From assembly GCA_900315015.1 (NCBI GenBank), contig OMXJ01000001.1, forward strand, positions 62,001-126,000: a stretch of DNA of 64,000 nucleotides. The letters are read 5' to 3'. Positions 16,133 to 25,634 of this stretch are shown in pieces. This DNA comes from an uncultured Eubacteriales bacterium. GTDB lineage: Bacteria; Bacillota; Clostridia; Lachnospirales; Lachnospiraceae. Below the pieces are notes generated by a model that saw only the letters and a program-made list of their open reading frames with translations, had not been told where the DNA came from and searched no databases. Both the position numbers and the translations under genes were made by a program. Each line of letters opens with the position of its first letter. Position 1 is the stretch's first letter.

Positions 16133-16780
16133 ATGGTAGGAATAAAGAATGTTTTTCGTGAGTATTTATTACATAAAAAATATAGGAAGGCTATGGTAAT
16201 ACTGACAATTTTAGGATTTGTAATGGTTGCTATGTCAGGTCCCTTAGGGCTGTATGTTGGACCAATTTACGGAGTATTATCATTGGTATTAGTGATGCCA
16301 GAATATTATAGGGATGCGGCTCTTCCGTTAAGTGATGAAGAAATACAGAAAAGATGTGTTAGCATAGTTATATTTAAGGAAATGCAACTAGGGTTATACC
16401 TTATATTAAATGTCATAATTTCGTACGTAACTGACAATTTTTGTTTCAGAGATATGATAAAAGCAGATGCGTTATATGTTGCGGTAATGTATATTATGGT
16501 ACTTTTGGTGGTTTTTGACAATAATTTGACTAGCCTTAAAAGAAAAGCTTGTAATGCTTATAACAATAATAAAGTTATGGATTTTATTGCTGTTTTACCA
16601 GATATAGCTTGTTTTTTATGCATAATGAAATTTCTTCGAATTGATAAGGCTAAATTTAGTTACGGAGAAAAAATATTGGGGGATGAAACTGTTTACACAT
16701 GTATTTTAGCAGGTTTATTTATATGTCTTATTGTTTCGATTGCGGTGAAATTACGTAAATGGGATTTAAAGGATGTATAA
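16133..16780 (+). CDS. ABC-type membrane permease, unknown substrate
   Basis: 215 aa with about five to six hydrophobic segments (e.g. VMVAMSGPLGLYVGPIYGVL, ALYVAVMYIMVLLVVF). No recognisable domain by eye; its role as the membrane partner of the preceding ATPase is inferred from operon order. No ribosome binding site stronger than GAGGC before ATG 16133. Confidence 0.65.
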   Translation: MVGIKNVFREYLLHKKYRKAMVILTILGFVMVAMSGPLGLYVGPIYGVLSLVLVMPEYYRDAALPLSDEEIQKRCVSIVIFKEMQLGLYLILNVIISYVTDNFCFRDMIKADALYVAVMYIMVLLVVFDNNLTSLKRKACNAYNNNKVMDFIAVLPDIACFLCIMKFLRIDKAKFSYGEKILGDETVYTCILAGLFICLIVSIAVKLRKWDLKDV

Positions 16781-16897
16781 TCGTTTTACTGAAAAATAAA
16801 GTCAAATACAAGTGAAAGACGGGCAAAAGATAAGTAAAAGACAGTTAAAAAGACAATTAAAATCTAAAGTAATAGAGAACGGGTATTGGAGGAAAAA

Positions 16898-17275
16898 ATG
16901 AATATTAATATACAGACAAGAAGCAGTAAACCTATTTATGAACAGATAGAGGACCAGGTAAGAGAAGAGATAGCATCAGGAAGGCTAAAGCCGGGAGATG
17001 CAATGCCGTCCATAAGAGCACTTGCTGGTGAACTTAAGATAAGCGTTATTACTACAAAAAGGGCCTATGCGGATCTTGAAAAGGAAGGAATGCTTTATTC
17101 AACACCGGGTAAAGGATTTTTTGTTGATAATCCTGATGAGCAGCTCCTTAGTGAAAAGAAAAATGTAGGCCTTGAAGAAAAATTATCCGAATGGACCAAA
17201 GAAGCTAAAAGGGCAGGATTATCAAAGGTTGAAGCAAGGGATATGCTTGACATACTCTGGGAAGCTGAGGATTGA
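16898..17275 (+). CDS. GntR-family transcriptional regulator, YtrA subfamily
   Basis: 125 aa: a short GntR protein with an N-terminal winged helix (KPIYEQIEDQVREEIASGRL... RALAGELKISVITTKRAYADLE) and only ~50 C-terminal residues, as in YtrA regulators that lack a ligand domain. Start ATG 16898 follows TTGGAGGAAAAA. It likely represses the whole cassette through the GTATA inverted repeat at 14983-15043 (inference). Confidence 0.9.
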   Translation: MNINIQTRSSKPIYEQIEDQVREEIASGRLKPGDAMPSIRALAGELKISVITTKRAYADLEKEGMLYSTPGKGFFVDNPDEQLLSEKKNVGLEEKLSEWTKEAKRAGLSKVEARDMLDILWEAED

Positions 17276-17303
17276 TTAAGGCAGTAGCGGAAAGGATAAT
17301 GAT

Positions 17304-18032
17304 ATGATCGAGGTGAATGGAGTAAGTTTTTCTTATAAAGGAAAAAAGGTAAAACAGATAGAGGATATTGATTTAAAGGTGGAAACAGGGTATATGACCT
17401 GTCTTATAGGGCACAATGGTTCAGGTAAAAGTACGCTCATGAAGCTGATATATGGATGCCTGGTACCAGCTAAGGGAAATATTTTATGGGAAAAGAGAAA
17501 GCTTACCTATAAAGAACTGTATAAATATAGAAATGAAGTCGCCTTTGTAACAAATGATGCTCCATGGGTGAGTGGAAAGTATTCAGATACGATAGATTAC
17601 TATGAAACAATATATCCTGATTTTAAAAGAGAAGAGTTTGCAGGTTTGATCAAAAGATTTGGCGTAGCAGAAGAAAAACTGAAATTAGCAAGAAGTAATA
17701 TGATGGGAGGATTATCTAGTGGTGAGGAAATGATCCTAAAAATTGCAGCAGCCTTTGCAAGACATCCTAAATACATGATACTAGATGAGCCTTTTGCAAA
17801 TCTTGATCCGGTAGCCAAGATAGCAGTTACAGATCTTCTTCATGAAAGGATACTTAAAAATGAGATGGGCGCCCTTGTATCAACCCATCTTTTAGATGAA
17901 ATAACAGATGTTGTTGATTATGTGGCAGTAATAGAGAAGGGAAGACTTGTGAAATACGCAGACAGAGAAAAAATCATAGCAGGAGAGGGTGATTTGTCAG
18001 ATGTGTTAAAAGGCATTAAGAAAGATTTATGA
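17304..18032 (+). CDS. ABC transporter ATP-binding protein (YtrB-like)
   Basis: 242 aa. Walker A GHNGSGKSTL, signature MGGLSSGEEMILKIA, Walker B YMILDEPFANLDP, switch STHLLDEI. It follows the GntR gene by 28 bp and precedes a large membrane protein by 25 bp, so gntR-ATPase-permease forms a second transport unit in the cassette. Confidence 0.88.
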   Translation: MIEVNGVSFSYKGKKVKQIEDIDLKVETGYMTCLIGHNGSGKSTLMKLIYGCLVPAKGNILWEKRKLTYKELYKYRNEVAFVTNDAPWVSGKYSDTIDYYETIYPDFKREEFAGLIKRFGVAEEKLKLARSNMMGGLSSGEEMILKIAAAFARHPKYMILDEPFANLDPVAKIAVTDLLHERILKNEMGALVSTHLLDEITDVVDYVAVIEKGRLVKYADREKIIAGEGDLSDVLKGIKKDL

Positions 18033-18057
18033 TAAAGGTGCAGAATTGGAGAATAAA

Positions 18058-19284
18058 ATGGATAATAATATGAAGAATTTTATGAAAAAACTAGCTGATT
18101 CCCAAAAATATAATTTTCAAGTGTTTTTGCTTTTTGTTAGCATTGCGGCTTTAATGGTATTGCAGTTCTTGAAAGTAGAAGTTTCAGGAGAGGTTGTTTT
18201 TGAGGGCAATCAGGGTTTTTCTTATCTATCGGTACTTGGAGCGTTTGGCCTTTCGTTTCTTTTACCTATAGGTTTTATTATGAAGTATTCATATATAGGA
18301 GAAGGAAATGAAGAATTGGGCAGGGGTATTGAAAGTGGCGAGGTGCCTTGCGAAGTTTTTAAGTTTGCAAGGTTTAACCGCTTTGATGCTGATGCATACT
18401 GGAGATTATTATTTCTTAGATATTTACCTTTATATTTAATAGGAATAGCTATTAATTTGGCAGTAGTTTTATCAAATGCTCATATGGTGAATATAGTTAT
18501 GATGGCGATTTCAGTCATATGTCCGGGAATTGTTTTTGGAGTATCTAAGGCAATGTTCATAAAAGATACTCAAAATGAACAAAAGACTATTGTTGCTGTA
18601 GTCCGTGGAATGCTTTATGGAATCATAACAATGTTAAACAATGTAATTGCAGCAATTAGTATAATGTTCCTCTGCTTTATTGGATGTGCAAAAATAATTG
18701 ATTATCTAGCTTTGTCAAAGTATGGACCAGATGATGTTTATATCGTGAGCTATAGTACCATTACGATTATTTTAATTGGAGCTGCGATAGTTATTTTAGC
18801 ATTATCTCTTCTTTATAGTAAACAACTAATGATTAAAAAGTTAAATGTGCGCTTGATGGGTGTTATTTTAAGTGTTATTATATTTGGTGCGGCAATAGGT
18901 CTTACAGTAGTAGAAAAAAGAGAGATAGGGGAAGATAGTTTTACAGTGCACAGGCTCGGAAGTGTAAAGCAGTATTCAATTGATGATGTAAAGAGTTATG
19001 AAATTACAGAAGATTCTTCAAACCTTAAGCTAAAGCTTTTCTTTAAGGATGATGAAAGCATATCAGTATTTGGACAGATATCTACATATACAGAGGCTTA
19101 TGGTGATAAGTACAATGGAGACGCAGAATTTACCTTAGAGCTGGCAAAAAAGCTAAAGGCCATGGGAGCAGAAGGAAAATTTGATGAAGAGGCGCAGAGC
19201 AAACTTAAAGGCAGCTATGCAAAATATGACGAGGAGTTAATAGATGCACTTGAGGAGCTATGCAGTCTTCATGTACCTGATTAA
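18058..19284 (+). CDS. Polytopic membrane protein, probable ABC permease
   Basis: 408 aa from ATG 18058 (TTGGAG upstream; an in-frame TTG at 18046 overlaps that site). About seven hydrophobic segments cover residues ~20-285, followed by a ~120-residue soluble C-terminal domain (EKREIGEDSFTVHRLGSVKQ onward). The soluble part resembles a PH-like/bPH fold only loosely; not claimed. Permease role inferred from the adjacent ATPase. Confidence 0.65.
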   Translation: MDNNMKNFMKKLADSQKYNFQVFLLFVSIAALMVLQFLKVEVSGEVVFEGNQGFSYLSVLGAFGLSFLLPIGFIMKYSYIGEGNEELGRGIESGEVPCEVFKFARFNRFDADAYWRLLFLRYLPLYLIGIAINLAVVLSNAHMVNIVMMAISVICPGIVFGVSKAMFIKDTQNEQKTIVAVVRGMLYGIITMLNNVIAAISIMFLCFIGCAKIIDYLALSKYGPDDVYIVSYSTITIILIGAAIVILALSLLYSKQLMIKKLNVRLMGVILSVIIFGAAIGLTVVEKREIGEDSFTVHRLGSVKQYSIDDVKSYEITEDSSNLKLKLFFKDDESISVFGQISTYTEAYGDKYNGDAEFTLELAKKLKAMGAEGKFDEEAQSKLKGSYAKYDEELIDALEELCSLHVPD

Positions 19285-19336
19285 GTGATGGAAGATATAC
19301 AGAAAAAACAGCCTTAAATATGGCAGTAAATTTTGC

Positions 19337-19369
19337 TGAAGTGGAAATAAACTTTTCACTTCAATTTTT
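19337..19369 (+). terminator. Intrinsic terminator after the ABC cassette
   Basis: TGAAGTGgAAA pairs with TTTtCACTTCA, then ATTTTT. Confidence 0.75.
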
Positions 19370-19380
19370 GAAAAATTTGC

Positions 19381-19409
19381 TTGACAATAATCTAACTTTA
19401 TATTATAGT
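19381..19409 (+). promoter_or_regulatory. rpsT promoter
   Basis: TTGACA 19381-19386, 17 bp spacer, TATAGT 19404-19409. Confidence 0.75.
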
Positions 19410-19468
19410 ATTAAGAAGTGTGAATACATTTAAGACCCAAATGCAATTATTAAATCGGAGGTAGTGGA

Positions 19469-19735
19469 ATGCCACAGATAAAGTCAGCTAAGAAGAGAGT
19501 TATTACTGATGCTAAGAGAGGCGCAGCTAATCAGGCTGTACGTTCAAGCGTTAAGACTGCAGCTAAGAAGGTAGAAGCAGCTGTAGCAGCTGGAGATAAG
19601 GATCAGGCTAAGGTAGCATTTGTAGCAGCTGAGTCAAAGCTTGCACATGCAGCAGCTAAGGGTGTCCTTAAGAAGGAAACAGCATCTAGAAAAGTAGCAA
19701 GACTTGCTAAAAAAGTAGACAAGATCGGTCAGTAA
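19469..19735 (+). CDS. rpsT: Small ribosomal subunit protein bS20
   Basis: 88 aa, strongly basic, alanine-rich helical protein binding 16S rRNA. Starts MPQIKSAKKRVITDAKR, the usual S20 N-terminus. GGAGG precedes ATG 19469. A strong terminator follows. Confidence 0.95.
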   Translation: MPQIKSAKKRVITDAKRGAANQAVRSSVKTAAKKVEAAVAAGDKDQAKVAFVAAESKLAHAAAKGVLKKETASRKVARLAKKVDKIGQ

Positions 19736-19763
19736 TTTTAGCTACTATAGAATAGTAAATAAG

Positions 19764-19807
19764 CGCGGCAAAGGACCAGCAAAAGCAGATTCCTTGCCGC
19801 TTTTTTT
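19764..19807 (+). terminator. Terminator between rpsT and lepA
   Basis: GCGGCAAAGGA pairs with TCCTTGCCGC (19791-19800), then seven T. The lepA ribosome binding site starts only four bases later, so lepA seems to depend on read-through or an unseen promoter. Confidence 0.85.
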
Positions 19808-19819
19808 ATCGGAGGAAAT

Positions 19820-21637
19820 ATGGCAGAGATAGATCAGTCACATATCAGGAATTTTTGCATAATTGCGCATATAGATCATGGCAAATCAACACTTGCAGAC
19901 AGAATTATTGAAAGAACAGGTGCTCTTACCCAGCGTGAAATGCAGGAACAGGTACTTGATAATATGGACCTTGAAAGAGAACGTGGAATTACAATTAAGG
20001 CTCAGACTGTAAGATGTGTATATACCGCTAAAAACGGCGAAGAATATGTATTCAATCTTATTGATACCCCGGGCCATGTTGACTTTAATTACGAGGTTTC
20101 AAGAGCTCTTGCAGCCTGCGAGGGAGCAATACTGGTTGTAGATGCAACTCAGGGCGTAGAGGCACAGACACTTGGAAATGTGTATCTTGCATTAGATCAC
20201 GACCTTGAAATACTTCCAGTTTTAAATAAAATAGATCTAGCTAGTGCCAATGTTGATGCAACTAAGCAGGAAATCGAGGATGTAATCGGACTTGACTGTT
20301 CAGAGGCGCCTTGCATTTCAGCTAAGACAGGACTTAACGTAGAGGATGTATTAGAGGGAATAGTAAATACTCTTCCAGCTCCTAATGGAGATTATAATGC
20401 GCCTTTCCAGGCACTTATATTCGATTCAAAATATGATTCCTATAAGGGAGTTATCGTATTTGTAAGAGTAAAGAACGGTCATATCAAGGTAGGAGATCCT
20501 ATTAAGATGATGGCGACCGGCGTTGTTGCAAATGTTACTGAAATAGGAACTTTTGCACCAGGAAAGTTCATGCCATGTGAGGAATTATCAGCGGGCATGG
20601 TAGGCTATATTACAGCCAGCCTTAAGGATGTAAGAGACACCCGTGTAGGTGATACCGTTACAACAGCAGCAAATCCGGCTAAGAAACCACTTCCAGGCTA
20701 TAAGAAGGTAATGCCTATGGTTTACTGTGGTATTTATCCTTCAGATACCAAGAAGCTTCCGGAACTTAAGGATGCACTTGAAAAGCTTCAGCTTAATGAT
20801 GCAGCCCTTACCTTTGAACCGGAGAGCTCTCAGGCATTAGGCTTTGGTTATCGCTGCGGCTTCCTTGGACTTCTTCATCTTGACATAATTCAGGAAAGAC
20901 TTGAGAGAGAATATGACCTCGACCTTGTAACAACAGCACCAGGCGTTGTATATAAGGTATATAAGACTGATGGTGAGGTTGTTGATGTTACAAATCCAAG
21001 TAACCTTCCTAACGTTAATTACATCGATCATATGGAAGAGCCTATTGTTAAGGCTGATATTATGACAACGACAGAATATATCGGCGCAATAATGACTCTT
21101 TGTCAGGAGAGAAGAGGAAAGTATATCAGTACAGAATATGTTGAGCAGTCACGTGCTGTGCTTAAGTATGAGCTTCCTTTAAATGAAATCATTTATGACT
21201 TCTTCGATGTTTTAAAGAGCCGTTCAAAGGGCTATGCTTCCTTTGACTATGAATTGAAGGGCTATGAGAATTCGGAATTAGTTCGTCTTGATATCCTTAT
21301 TAATAAGGAAATAGTTGATGCTCTTTCATTTATTGTATTTAAAGGAACAGCTTATGAAAGAGGACGTAAGATGTGCGAAAAGCTTAAGGGCGAGATTCCA
21401 CGCCAGATGTTCGAGGTGCCTATTCAGGCAGCAGTTGGAGGACAGGTAATCGCTCGTGAAACTGTAAAGGCCATTCGTAAGGATGTACTTGCAAAGTGTT
21501 ACGGCGGTGATATTTCCCGTAAGAGAAAGCTTCTTGAAAAGCAGAAGGAAGGAAAGAAGCGTATGCGTGAGATAGGTAATGTACAGATACCTCAGAGCGC
21601 ATTTATGGCCGTACTTAAGTTAGATACGGAAGATTAA
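19820..21637 (+). CDS. lepA: Elongation factor 4 (LepA)
   Basis: 605 aa translational GTPase acting on ribosomes. G1 [15 protein letters not shown]2 RERGITIK, G3 DTPGHVDF, G4 NKID, plus the LepA-specific C-terminal domain ([20 protein letters not shown]). GGAGG before ATG 19820. The last codons and stop form the first unit of a 55-bp tandem repeat. Confidence 0.97.
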   Translation: MAEIDQSHIRNFCIIAHIDHGKSTLADRIIERTGALTQREMQEQVLDNMDLERERGITIKAQTVRCVYTAKNGEEYVFNLIDTPGHVDFNYEVSRALAACEGAILVVDATQGVEAQTLGNVYLALDHDLEILPVLNKIDLASANVDATKQEIEDVIGLDCSEAPCISAKTGLNVEDVLEGIVNTLPAPNGDYNAPFQALIFDSKYDSYKGVIVFVRVKNGHIKVGDPIKMMATGVVANVTEIGTFAPGKFMPCEELSAGMVGYITASLKDVRDTRVGDTVTTAANPAKKPLPGYKKVMPMVYCGIYPSDTKKLPELKDALEKLQLNDAALTFEPESSQALGFGYRCGFLGLLHLDIIQERLEREYDLDLVTTAPGVVYKVYKTDGEVVDVTNPSNLPNVNYIDHMEEPIVKADIMTTTEYIGAIMTLCQERRGKYISTEYVEQSRAVLKYELPLNEIIYDFFDVLKSRSKGYASFDYELKGYENSELVRLDILINKEIVDALSFIVFKGTAYERGRKMCEKLKGEIPRQMFEVPIQAAVGGQVIARETVKAIRKDVLAKCYGGDISRKRKLLEKQKEGKKRMREIGNVQIPQSAFMAVLKLDTED

Positions 21638-21757
21638 TATAAAGGTATAGATGCCTTAGTATCTAACTTAATAGTTAGATACGGAAGATTAATGTAAAGG
21701 TATAGTTGCCTTAGTATCTAACTTAATAGTTAGATACTAAAGATTAATTTGAAATTA
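21621..21757. repeat. 55-bp tandem repeat spanning the lepA stop
   Basis: Units at 21621-21675 and 21676-21730 plus a partial unit from 21731. Each begins with TAGATACGGAAGATTAA, i.e. the lepA end including the stop, and contains the hairpin TAGTATCTAAC/GTTAGATAC. Copies differ at few positions. Confidence 0.9.
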
Positions 21758-21791
21758 TAGGCTGAGCAGCGTTTTATATAAAGGATTAGAT

Positions 21792-23264
21792 ATGAAGGAT
21801 TTTTGCGGATTTTACATACATATTCCTTTCTGTGTAAGAAAGTGCAATTATTGTGATTTTCTTTCATCACCCATGGATGAAAAATCTCATGGGGTATATA
21901 TAAGCGCGCTCATAAATGAAATACATTTAAACAAAGAAAATATTGAAAAATACGATGGAGTGCGCACTGTGTATTTTGGCGGTGGCACTCCATCGCTGCT
22001 TTCTGAGGAAAACCTTGAAAGATTAATAGTAGAGGTGCTAAAAGCGGCAGGAATAAAGTTTGAATTAGTTGATGGAGTTCAAAAGTATTATGATATAAGA
22101 GGAATTGAAGGGATTGGAAATAAGCCGGAAGATGAGCTTATAGATGAGCCTGGAAATAAGCAGGGAGATGAGCTTGTAGATGAATCTGGAAATAAGCCGG
22201 AAGATGAGCTGGATAATAAGCTTGAAATTAAGCCTGAAATAACTCTAGAAGTAAATCCGGGTACGGCTGACTATAAAAAGCTAAGGCGGCTTTTCAAGCT
22301 TGGAGTGAACCGCCTTTCCATAGGAATGCAGTCTACCGATGATATGCAGTTAAAAAGACTAGGAAGGATACATACCTATGCTCAGTTCCTAGAATGCTAC
22401 GAGGATGCGCATAGAGCGGGCTTTGATAATGTGAGCGTTGATATAATGTCTGCGCTTCCAGGGCAGAGCCTTGAAGATTATGAAGAAACTCTTCGCAAGG
22501 TGTGCGAGCTTAGCCCGGCGCCAAGGCATATATCTTCGTATAGCCTTATAATTGAGCCGGGAACGCCTTTTTATAGCATATACGGTGGAAAAGAAGAAGC
22601 TGAATGCGAAGCAGAAGAGGAGGCTGAAAGTGCAATAGAAAAAGAAGAGGCTGAGCTTCCGGATGAGGATACCGAAAGAGAAATGTATGTAATGACAAGC
22701 CGCATCCTAGCTGAATATGGTTATCAAAGATATGAAATATCGAATTATGCAAAGGAGGGTTTTGAATCAAGGCACAACTCCTCGTATTGGACCAGGATAC
22801 CTTATTTTGGTTTTGGTCTCGGGGCTTCTTCCTTTGTTTTTGATACAAGATTTGAGAATACTCGTGATTTTAAGGAATACATAAGTCTCTTATCAGAGGA
22901 AGTTATAGAAACTTCTATAGATACTTCTATAGATACTCCTCTTGATAGTGAAAAGAAATGTGATAAAAATGAAGTGCTTAGAGAGCCGTATGAGGTGCTA
23001 AAAAAGCTTCATAGAGAGGTGAAGCAGGTGACTCAAAAAGAGAAAATGGAAGAATATGTATATCTCGGGCTTAGACTTACAAAAGGTATATCAAAAATAA
23101 AATTTTTGGAAAGTACGGGTGTTGACTTTGATAATGTTTACGGAAAAGTTACAGAAAAATATCGTAAAATGGGAATGCTCATTTGTGAGGGAAATATTGT
23201 AAGGTTCTCAGAGCGTGGATTAGACATCAGTAATTATATCCTGAGTGATTTTTTACTAGACTAA
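21792..23264 (+). CDS. hemW: HemW-like radical SAM protein with low-complexity insertions
   Basis: 490 aa against roughly 380 for typical HemW. The radical SAM motif is FCVRKCNYCDF (CxxxCxxC), followed by GGGTPSLLS and, later, GMQSTDD and SVDIMSALPGQS, all HemW-like; HemW is a heme chaperone formerly annotated as coproporphyrinogen oxidase. Extra sequence lies in three places: residues ~95-150 (a 12-residue GNKPEDELIDEP repeat), ~268-295 (Glu-rich) and ~375-415 (TSIDTSIDT and charged). None interrupts a core motif. ATG 21792 has AAAGGATTAGAT upstream. Confidence 0.88.
   Translation: MKDFCGFYIHIPFCVRKCNYCDFLSSPMDEKSHGVYISALINEIHLNKENIEKYDGVRTVYFGGGTPSLLSEENLERLIVEVLKAAGIKFELVDGVQKYYDIRGIEGIGNKPEDELIDEPGNKQGDELVDESGNKPEDELDNKLEIKPEITLEVNPGTADYKKLRRLFKLGVNRLSIGMQSTDDMQLKRLGRIHTYAQFLECYEDAHRAGFDNVSVDIMSALPGQSLEDYEETLRKVCELSPAPRHISSYSLIIEPGTPFYSIYGGKEEAECEAEEEAESAIEKEEAELPDEDTEREMYVMTSRILAEYGYQRYEISNYAKEGFESRHNSSYWTRIPYFGFGLGASSFVFDTRFENTRDFKEYISLLSEEVIETSIDTSIDTPLDSEKKCDKNEVLREPYEVLKKLHREVKQVTQKEKMEEYVYLGLRLTKGISKIKFLESTGVDFDNVYGKVTEKYRKMGMLICEGNIVRFSERGLDISNYILSDFLLD
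22116..22223. repeat. 36-bp in-frame tandem repeat in hemW
   Basis: Three copies start at 22116, 22152 and 22188 (GGAAATAAGCCGGAAGATGA...). They encode GNKPEDELIDEP-type peptides. Confidence 0.9.
22911..22934. repeat. 12-bp direct duplication in hemW
   Basis: ACTTCTATAGAT occurs twice back to back, encoding TSIDTSID within the third insertion. Confidence 0.85.
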
Positions 23265-23352
23265 TTATATTGAAGGTAAAATTAGAGGTTTATTTATTAC
23301 AAAAATATTAAATATTACAGATGTGTTAATTATGAAAAAACTGTGAAAGCCC

Positions 23353-23380
23353 TTGACATTTGTGCGTTTTGGGGTATTAT
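23353..23380 (+). promoter_or_regulatory. Putative promoter of the lipoprotein gene
   Basis: TTGACA 23353-23358 with TATTAT at 23375-23380 (16 bp). The ~165-nt leader that follows is AT-rich and contains a duplicated TTTTTTGGGAGAAAT. Confidence 0.5.
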
Positions 23381-23548
23381 TGATTTTGTTTATAATTGTT
23401 TTAAACAAATATTGTTTTATCCAAATATTTGAATTTTTTGGATTCGTGCAGTCAGTTTCTAGTGTTTTTTGGGAGAAATGTTTTTTGGGAGAAATATTTT
23501 TAATTTAGATGGCGATTATAGACAATTGGGCTGCAGGAAGGAGAAATC

Positions 23549-24181
23549 ATGATTAAAAGGGAATTAGCAGTTTTGACATTAGGCGCAATGCTTTTACTGA
23601 CAGGGTGCGGAAACAGCGTTGAAACAGTATATGTAGAAAATACTGATACTGAAAAGGCCGTTTCACAAGAAGAAGCAACTCTCACTAGTGAGGTTACAAC
23701 ACAGACCGTTACAGAAAAGAGCAGTGCTATTACTGAGGTTCAGTCCTTAGGAGAAGAAGATTTAGATCCAGAGACAGCAGCTTTGTTTGAAGAAGAAAAG
23801 AAAAAGCTAGATGGTCTGCTTGAAGCAATCAATGAAGGAATTCAGCCAGGTACAGCAGGAAGTACCTTAAAAGCAGTTCCTTATACCTGTGATCTTTTGG
23901 ATTGGTGCATGGATACAGAACTCGGAGCAGAGGAAATTTCAGCTGAGGTGGTATCGTGGATGGCTGAAAATGGCATAGAGCCGGAAAAGCAATATGAAGA
24001 GGATTCATTTTATGCTAAAATGAGTCTTGCAGGTTCAACCTACCTTGAAATAACAGGCGAGCATGCAGAGGATTTTATGGTTTCAGCAGGCTATGAGGAT
24101 GAAAAGTATCCTTGGAGTGAAAAGGCCAAAGCTAATATCGAAACTATAATGCTTGCGGCAGGTGTTGGTAGCGAAAAGTAA
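23549..24181 (+). CDS. Predicted lipoprotein of unknown function
   Basis: 210 aa. Signal peptide with lipobox LLTGC (Cys at residue ~20), then a Ser/Thr/Glu-rich linker to residue ~75 and a compact acidic domain (LDGLLEAINEGIQPGTAG ... YPWSEKAKANIETIML). No known motif seen. AGGAG before ATG 23549; own promoter and terminator, so monocistronic. Confidence 0.75.
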   Translation: MIKRELAVLTLGAMLLLTGCGNSVETVYVENTDTEKAVSQEEATLTSEVTTQTVTEKSSAITEVQSLGEEDLDPETAALFEEEKKKLDGLLEAINEGIQPGTAGSTLKAVPYTCDLLDWCMDTELGAEEISAEVVSWMAENGIEPEKQYEEDSFYAKMSLAGSTYLEITGEHAEDFMVSAGYEDEKYPWSEKAKANIETIMLAAGVGSEK

Positions 24182-24202
24182 AAAGAAAAAAATTATAATA
24201 AA

Positions 24203-24236
24203 AACTATGCAGAAAAGAAGCTGCATAGTTTTTTTA
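24203..24236 (+). terminator. Intrinsic terminator
   Basis: AACTATGCAG (24203-24212) pairs perfectly with CTGCATAGTT (24221-24230), T7 run. Confidence 0.88.
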
Positions 24237-24307
24237 TTTGAAATCTACTAGGAGACTTTAATTGATATATACATAAGAAAAAAATAGAAAAATCTTTGGC
24301 AAGGTAC

Positions 24308-24336
24308 TTGACAAATGAGTTTAAAAGTGATATACA
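24308..24336 (+). promoter_or_regulatory. Promoter of the hrcA heat-shock operon
   Basis: TTGACA 24308-24313, 17 bp, TATACA 24331-24336, 12 bp before the CIRCE element. Confidence 0.8.
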
Positions 24337-24348
24337 TATATCTAGATG

Positions 24349-24375
24349 TTAGCACTCTAACTGTTTGAGTGCTAA
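24349..24375 (+). promoter_or_regulatory. CIRCE operator
   Basis: TTAGCACTC-N9-GAGTGCTAA, identical to the CIRCE consensus, directly after the promoter. HrcA binding here represses the operon until heat or misfolded protein titrates GroEL. Confidence 0.97.
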
Positions 24376-24447
24376 CAAAAAACGAAGCAATGAAAAGCCT
24401 TGAAAATAGGCAGTAGCAGTGCTTTTAGAAGAAAGGATGGCAGCGGA

Positions 24448-25554
24448 ATGGCAAAAAAACAGATGATAGCCGAACTTGATGAGCGTAAGCTTAAGATACT
24501 TACCGCCGTCATTCGTAACTATCTAGAAACAGGAGAGCCTGTTGGTTCAAGAACCATTTCAAAGTATACTGACCTAAATCTTAGTTCAGCAACAATTCGA
24601 AATGAAATGAGCGATCTTGAAGAGCTTGGGTATATTGTTCAGCCTTATACCTCAGCTGGCAGAATTCCAACAGACAAGGGCTATAGGCTCTATGTAGATT
24701 CACTTCTTCAAAATAAGGAAAAAGAAGTGGAGGATATGAAGAATGTCCTTATAGAAAAAGCAGGTAAGCTTGATAAGCTGCTTAAAGAGGTCGCAAAGCT
24801 TCTTGCAGCAAATACGAACTATACCTCAATGATAACCGGTCCTCAGTACCGATCAAGGCAGATAAAGTTCATTCAGTTATCTGAAATTACAGAAAATCAG
24901 CTTCTTGCAGTAATAGTTCTTGAAGGCAATATAGTAAAGAACAGAATGGTAAGCATAGGCGAAGAGATAGGCAAGGAAGATTTAATTAAGTTAAATGTTC
25001 TTATTAATACTTTCCTTCAGGGGCTCGATACCTCACAGATAAATATCTCTCTTATAAAGAAGCTTAAAGAGCAGTCCATGGGCCACGAAGAGATAATCAG
25101 TTCGCTTCTAGATGAAATAACAGCTGTAATCGAAGAAGAGGATGAGATCCAGATCTATACAAGTGGAACGACGAATATCTTCAAGTATCCAGAGCTTAAT
25201 GATACTGCAAAGGCGACGGGGCTTTTAAATGCCTTCGAGGAAAAATCTCAGCTTGAGACTCTTATGAATGTATCTGATGATGATATTACAAAGCCTGATA
25301 TAATAGACGGCAATGAAAATAATGAGCATGGCATAAAGGTCTATATCGGAGCGGAGAATCAACTTCCAGAGGCAAAGGATTGTACCGTAATTACAGCAGA
25401 TTATCAGATAAAAGAAGGCGTCTATGGAAAGGTCGGAATCATCGGACCTAAGAGAATGGACTATGAAAAGGTAGTTGGCACTTTAAAGAATTTTATGGGT
25501 CAGCTCGATGATATCTTCAAGGAAAATCAAGAAGATGAAAAAAAGAAATCGTAG
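24448..25554 (+). CDS. hrcA: Heat-inducible repressor HrcA
   Basis: 368 aa. N-terminal winged helix: ILTAVIRNYLETGEPVGSRTI and SSATIRNEMSDLEELGYI, typical of HrcA. The frame is open back to a TTG at 24400, but family members begin near MAKKQMIAELDERKLKIL, so ATG 24448 is preferred (AAAGGA 10 bp upstream). First gene of hrcA-grpE-dnaK-dnaJ. Confidence 0.94.
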   Translation: MAKKQMIAELDERKLKILTAVIRNYLETGEPVGSRTISKYTDLNLSSATIRNEMSDLEELGYIVQPYTSAGRIPTDKGYRLYVDSLLQNKEKEVEDMKNVLIEKAGKLDKLLKEVAKLLAANTNYTSMITGPQYRSRQIKFIQLSEITENQLLAVIVLEGNIVKNRMVSIGEEIGKEDLIKLNVLINTFLQGLDTSQINISLIKKLKEQSMGHEEIISSLLDEITAVIEEEDEIQIYTSGTTNIFKYPELNDTAKATGLLNAFEEKSQLETLMNVSDDDITKPDIIDGNENNEHGIKVYIGAENQLPEAKDCTVITADYQIKEGVYGKVGIIGPKRMDYEKVVGTLKNFMGQLDDIFKENQEDEKKKS

Positions 25555-25634
25555 CCGAAGCTGCAAAGCCGCGGATATAGATGAATAAAAAACTAGCAGT
25601 TTTCAGTAATGAGGGCTGAAGGAGGAATTGGGAA

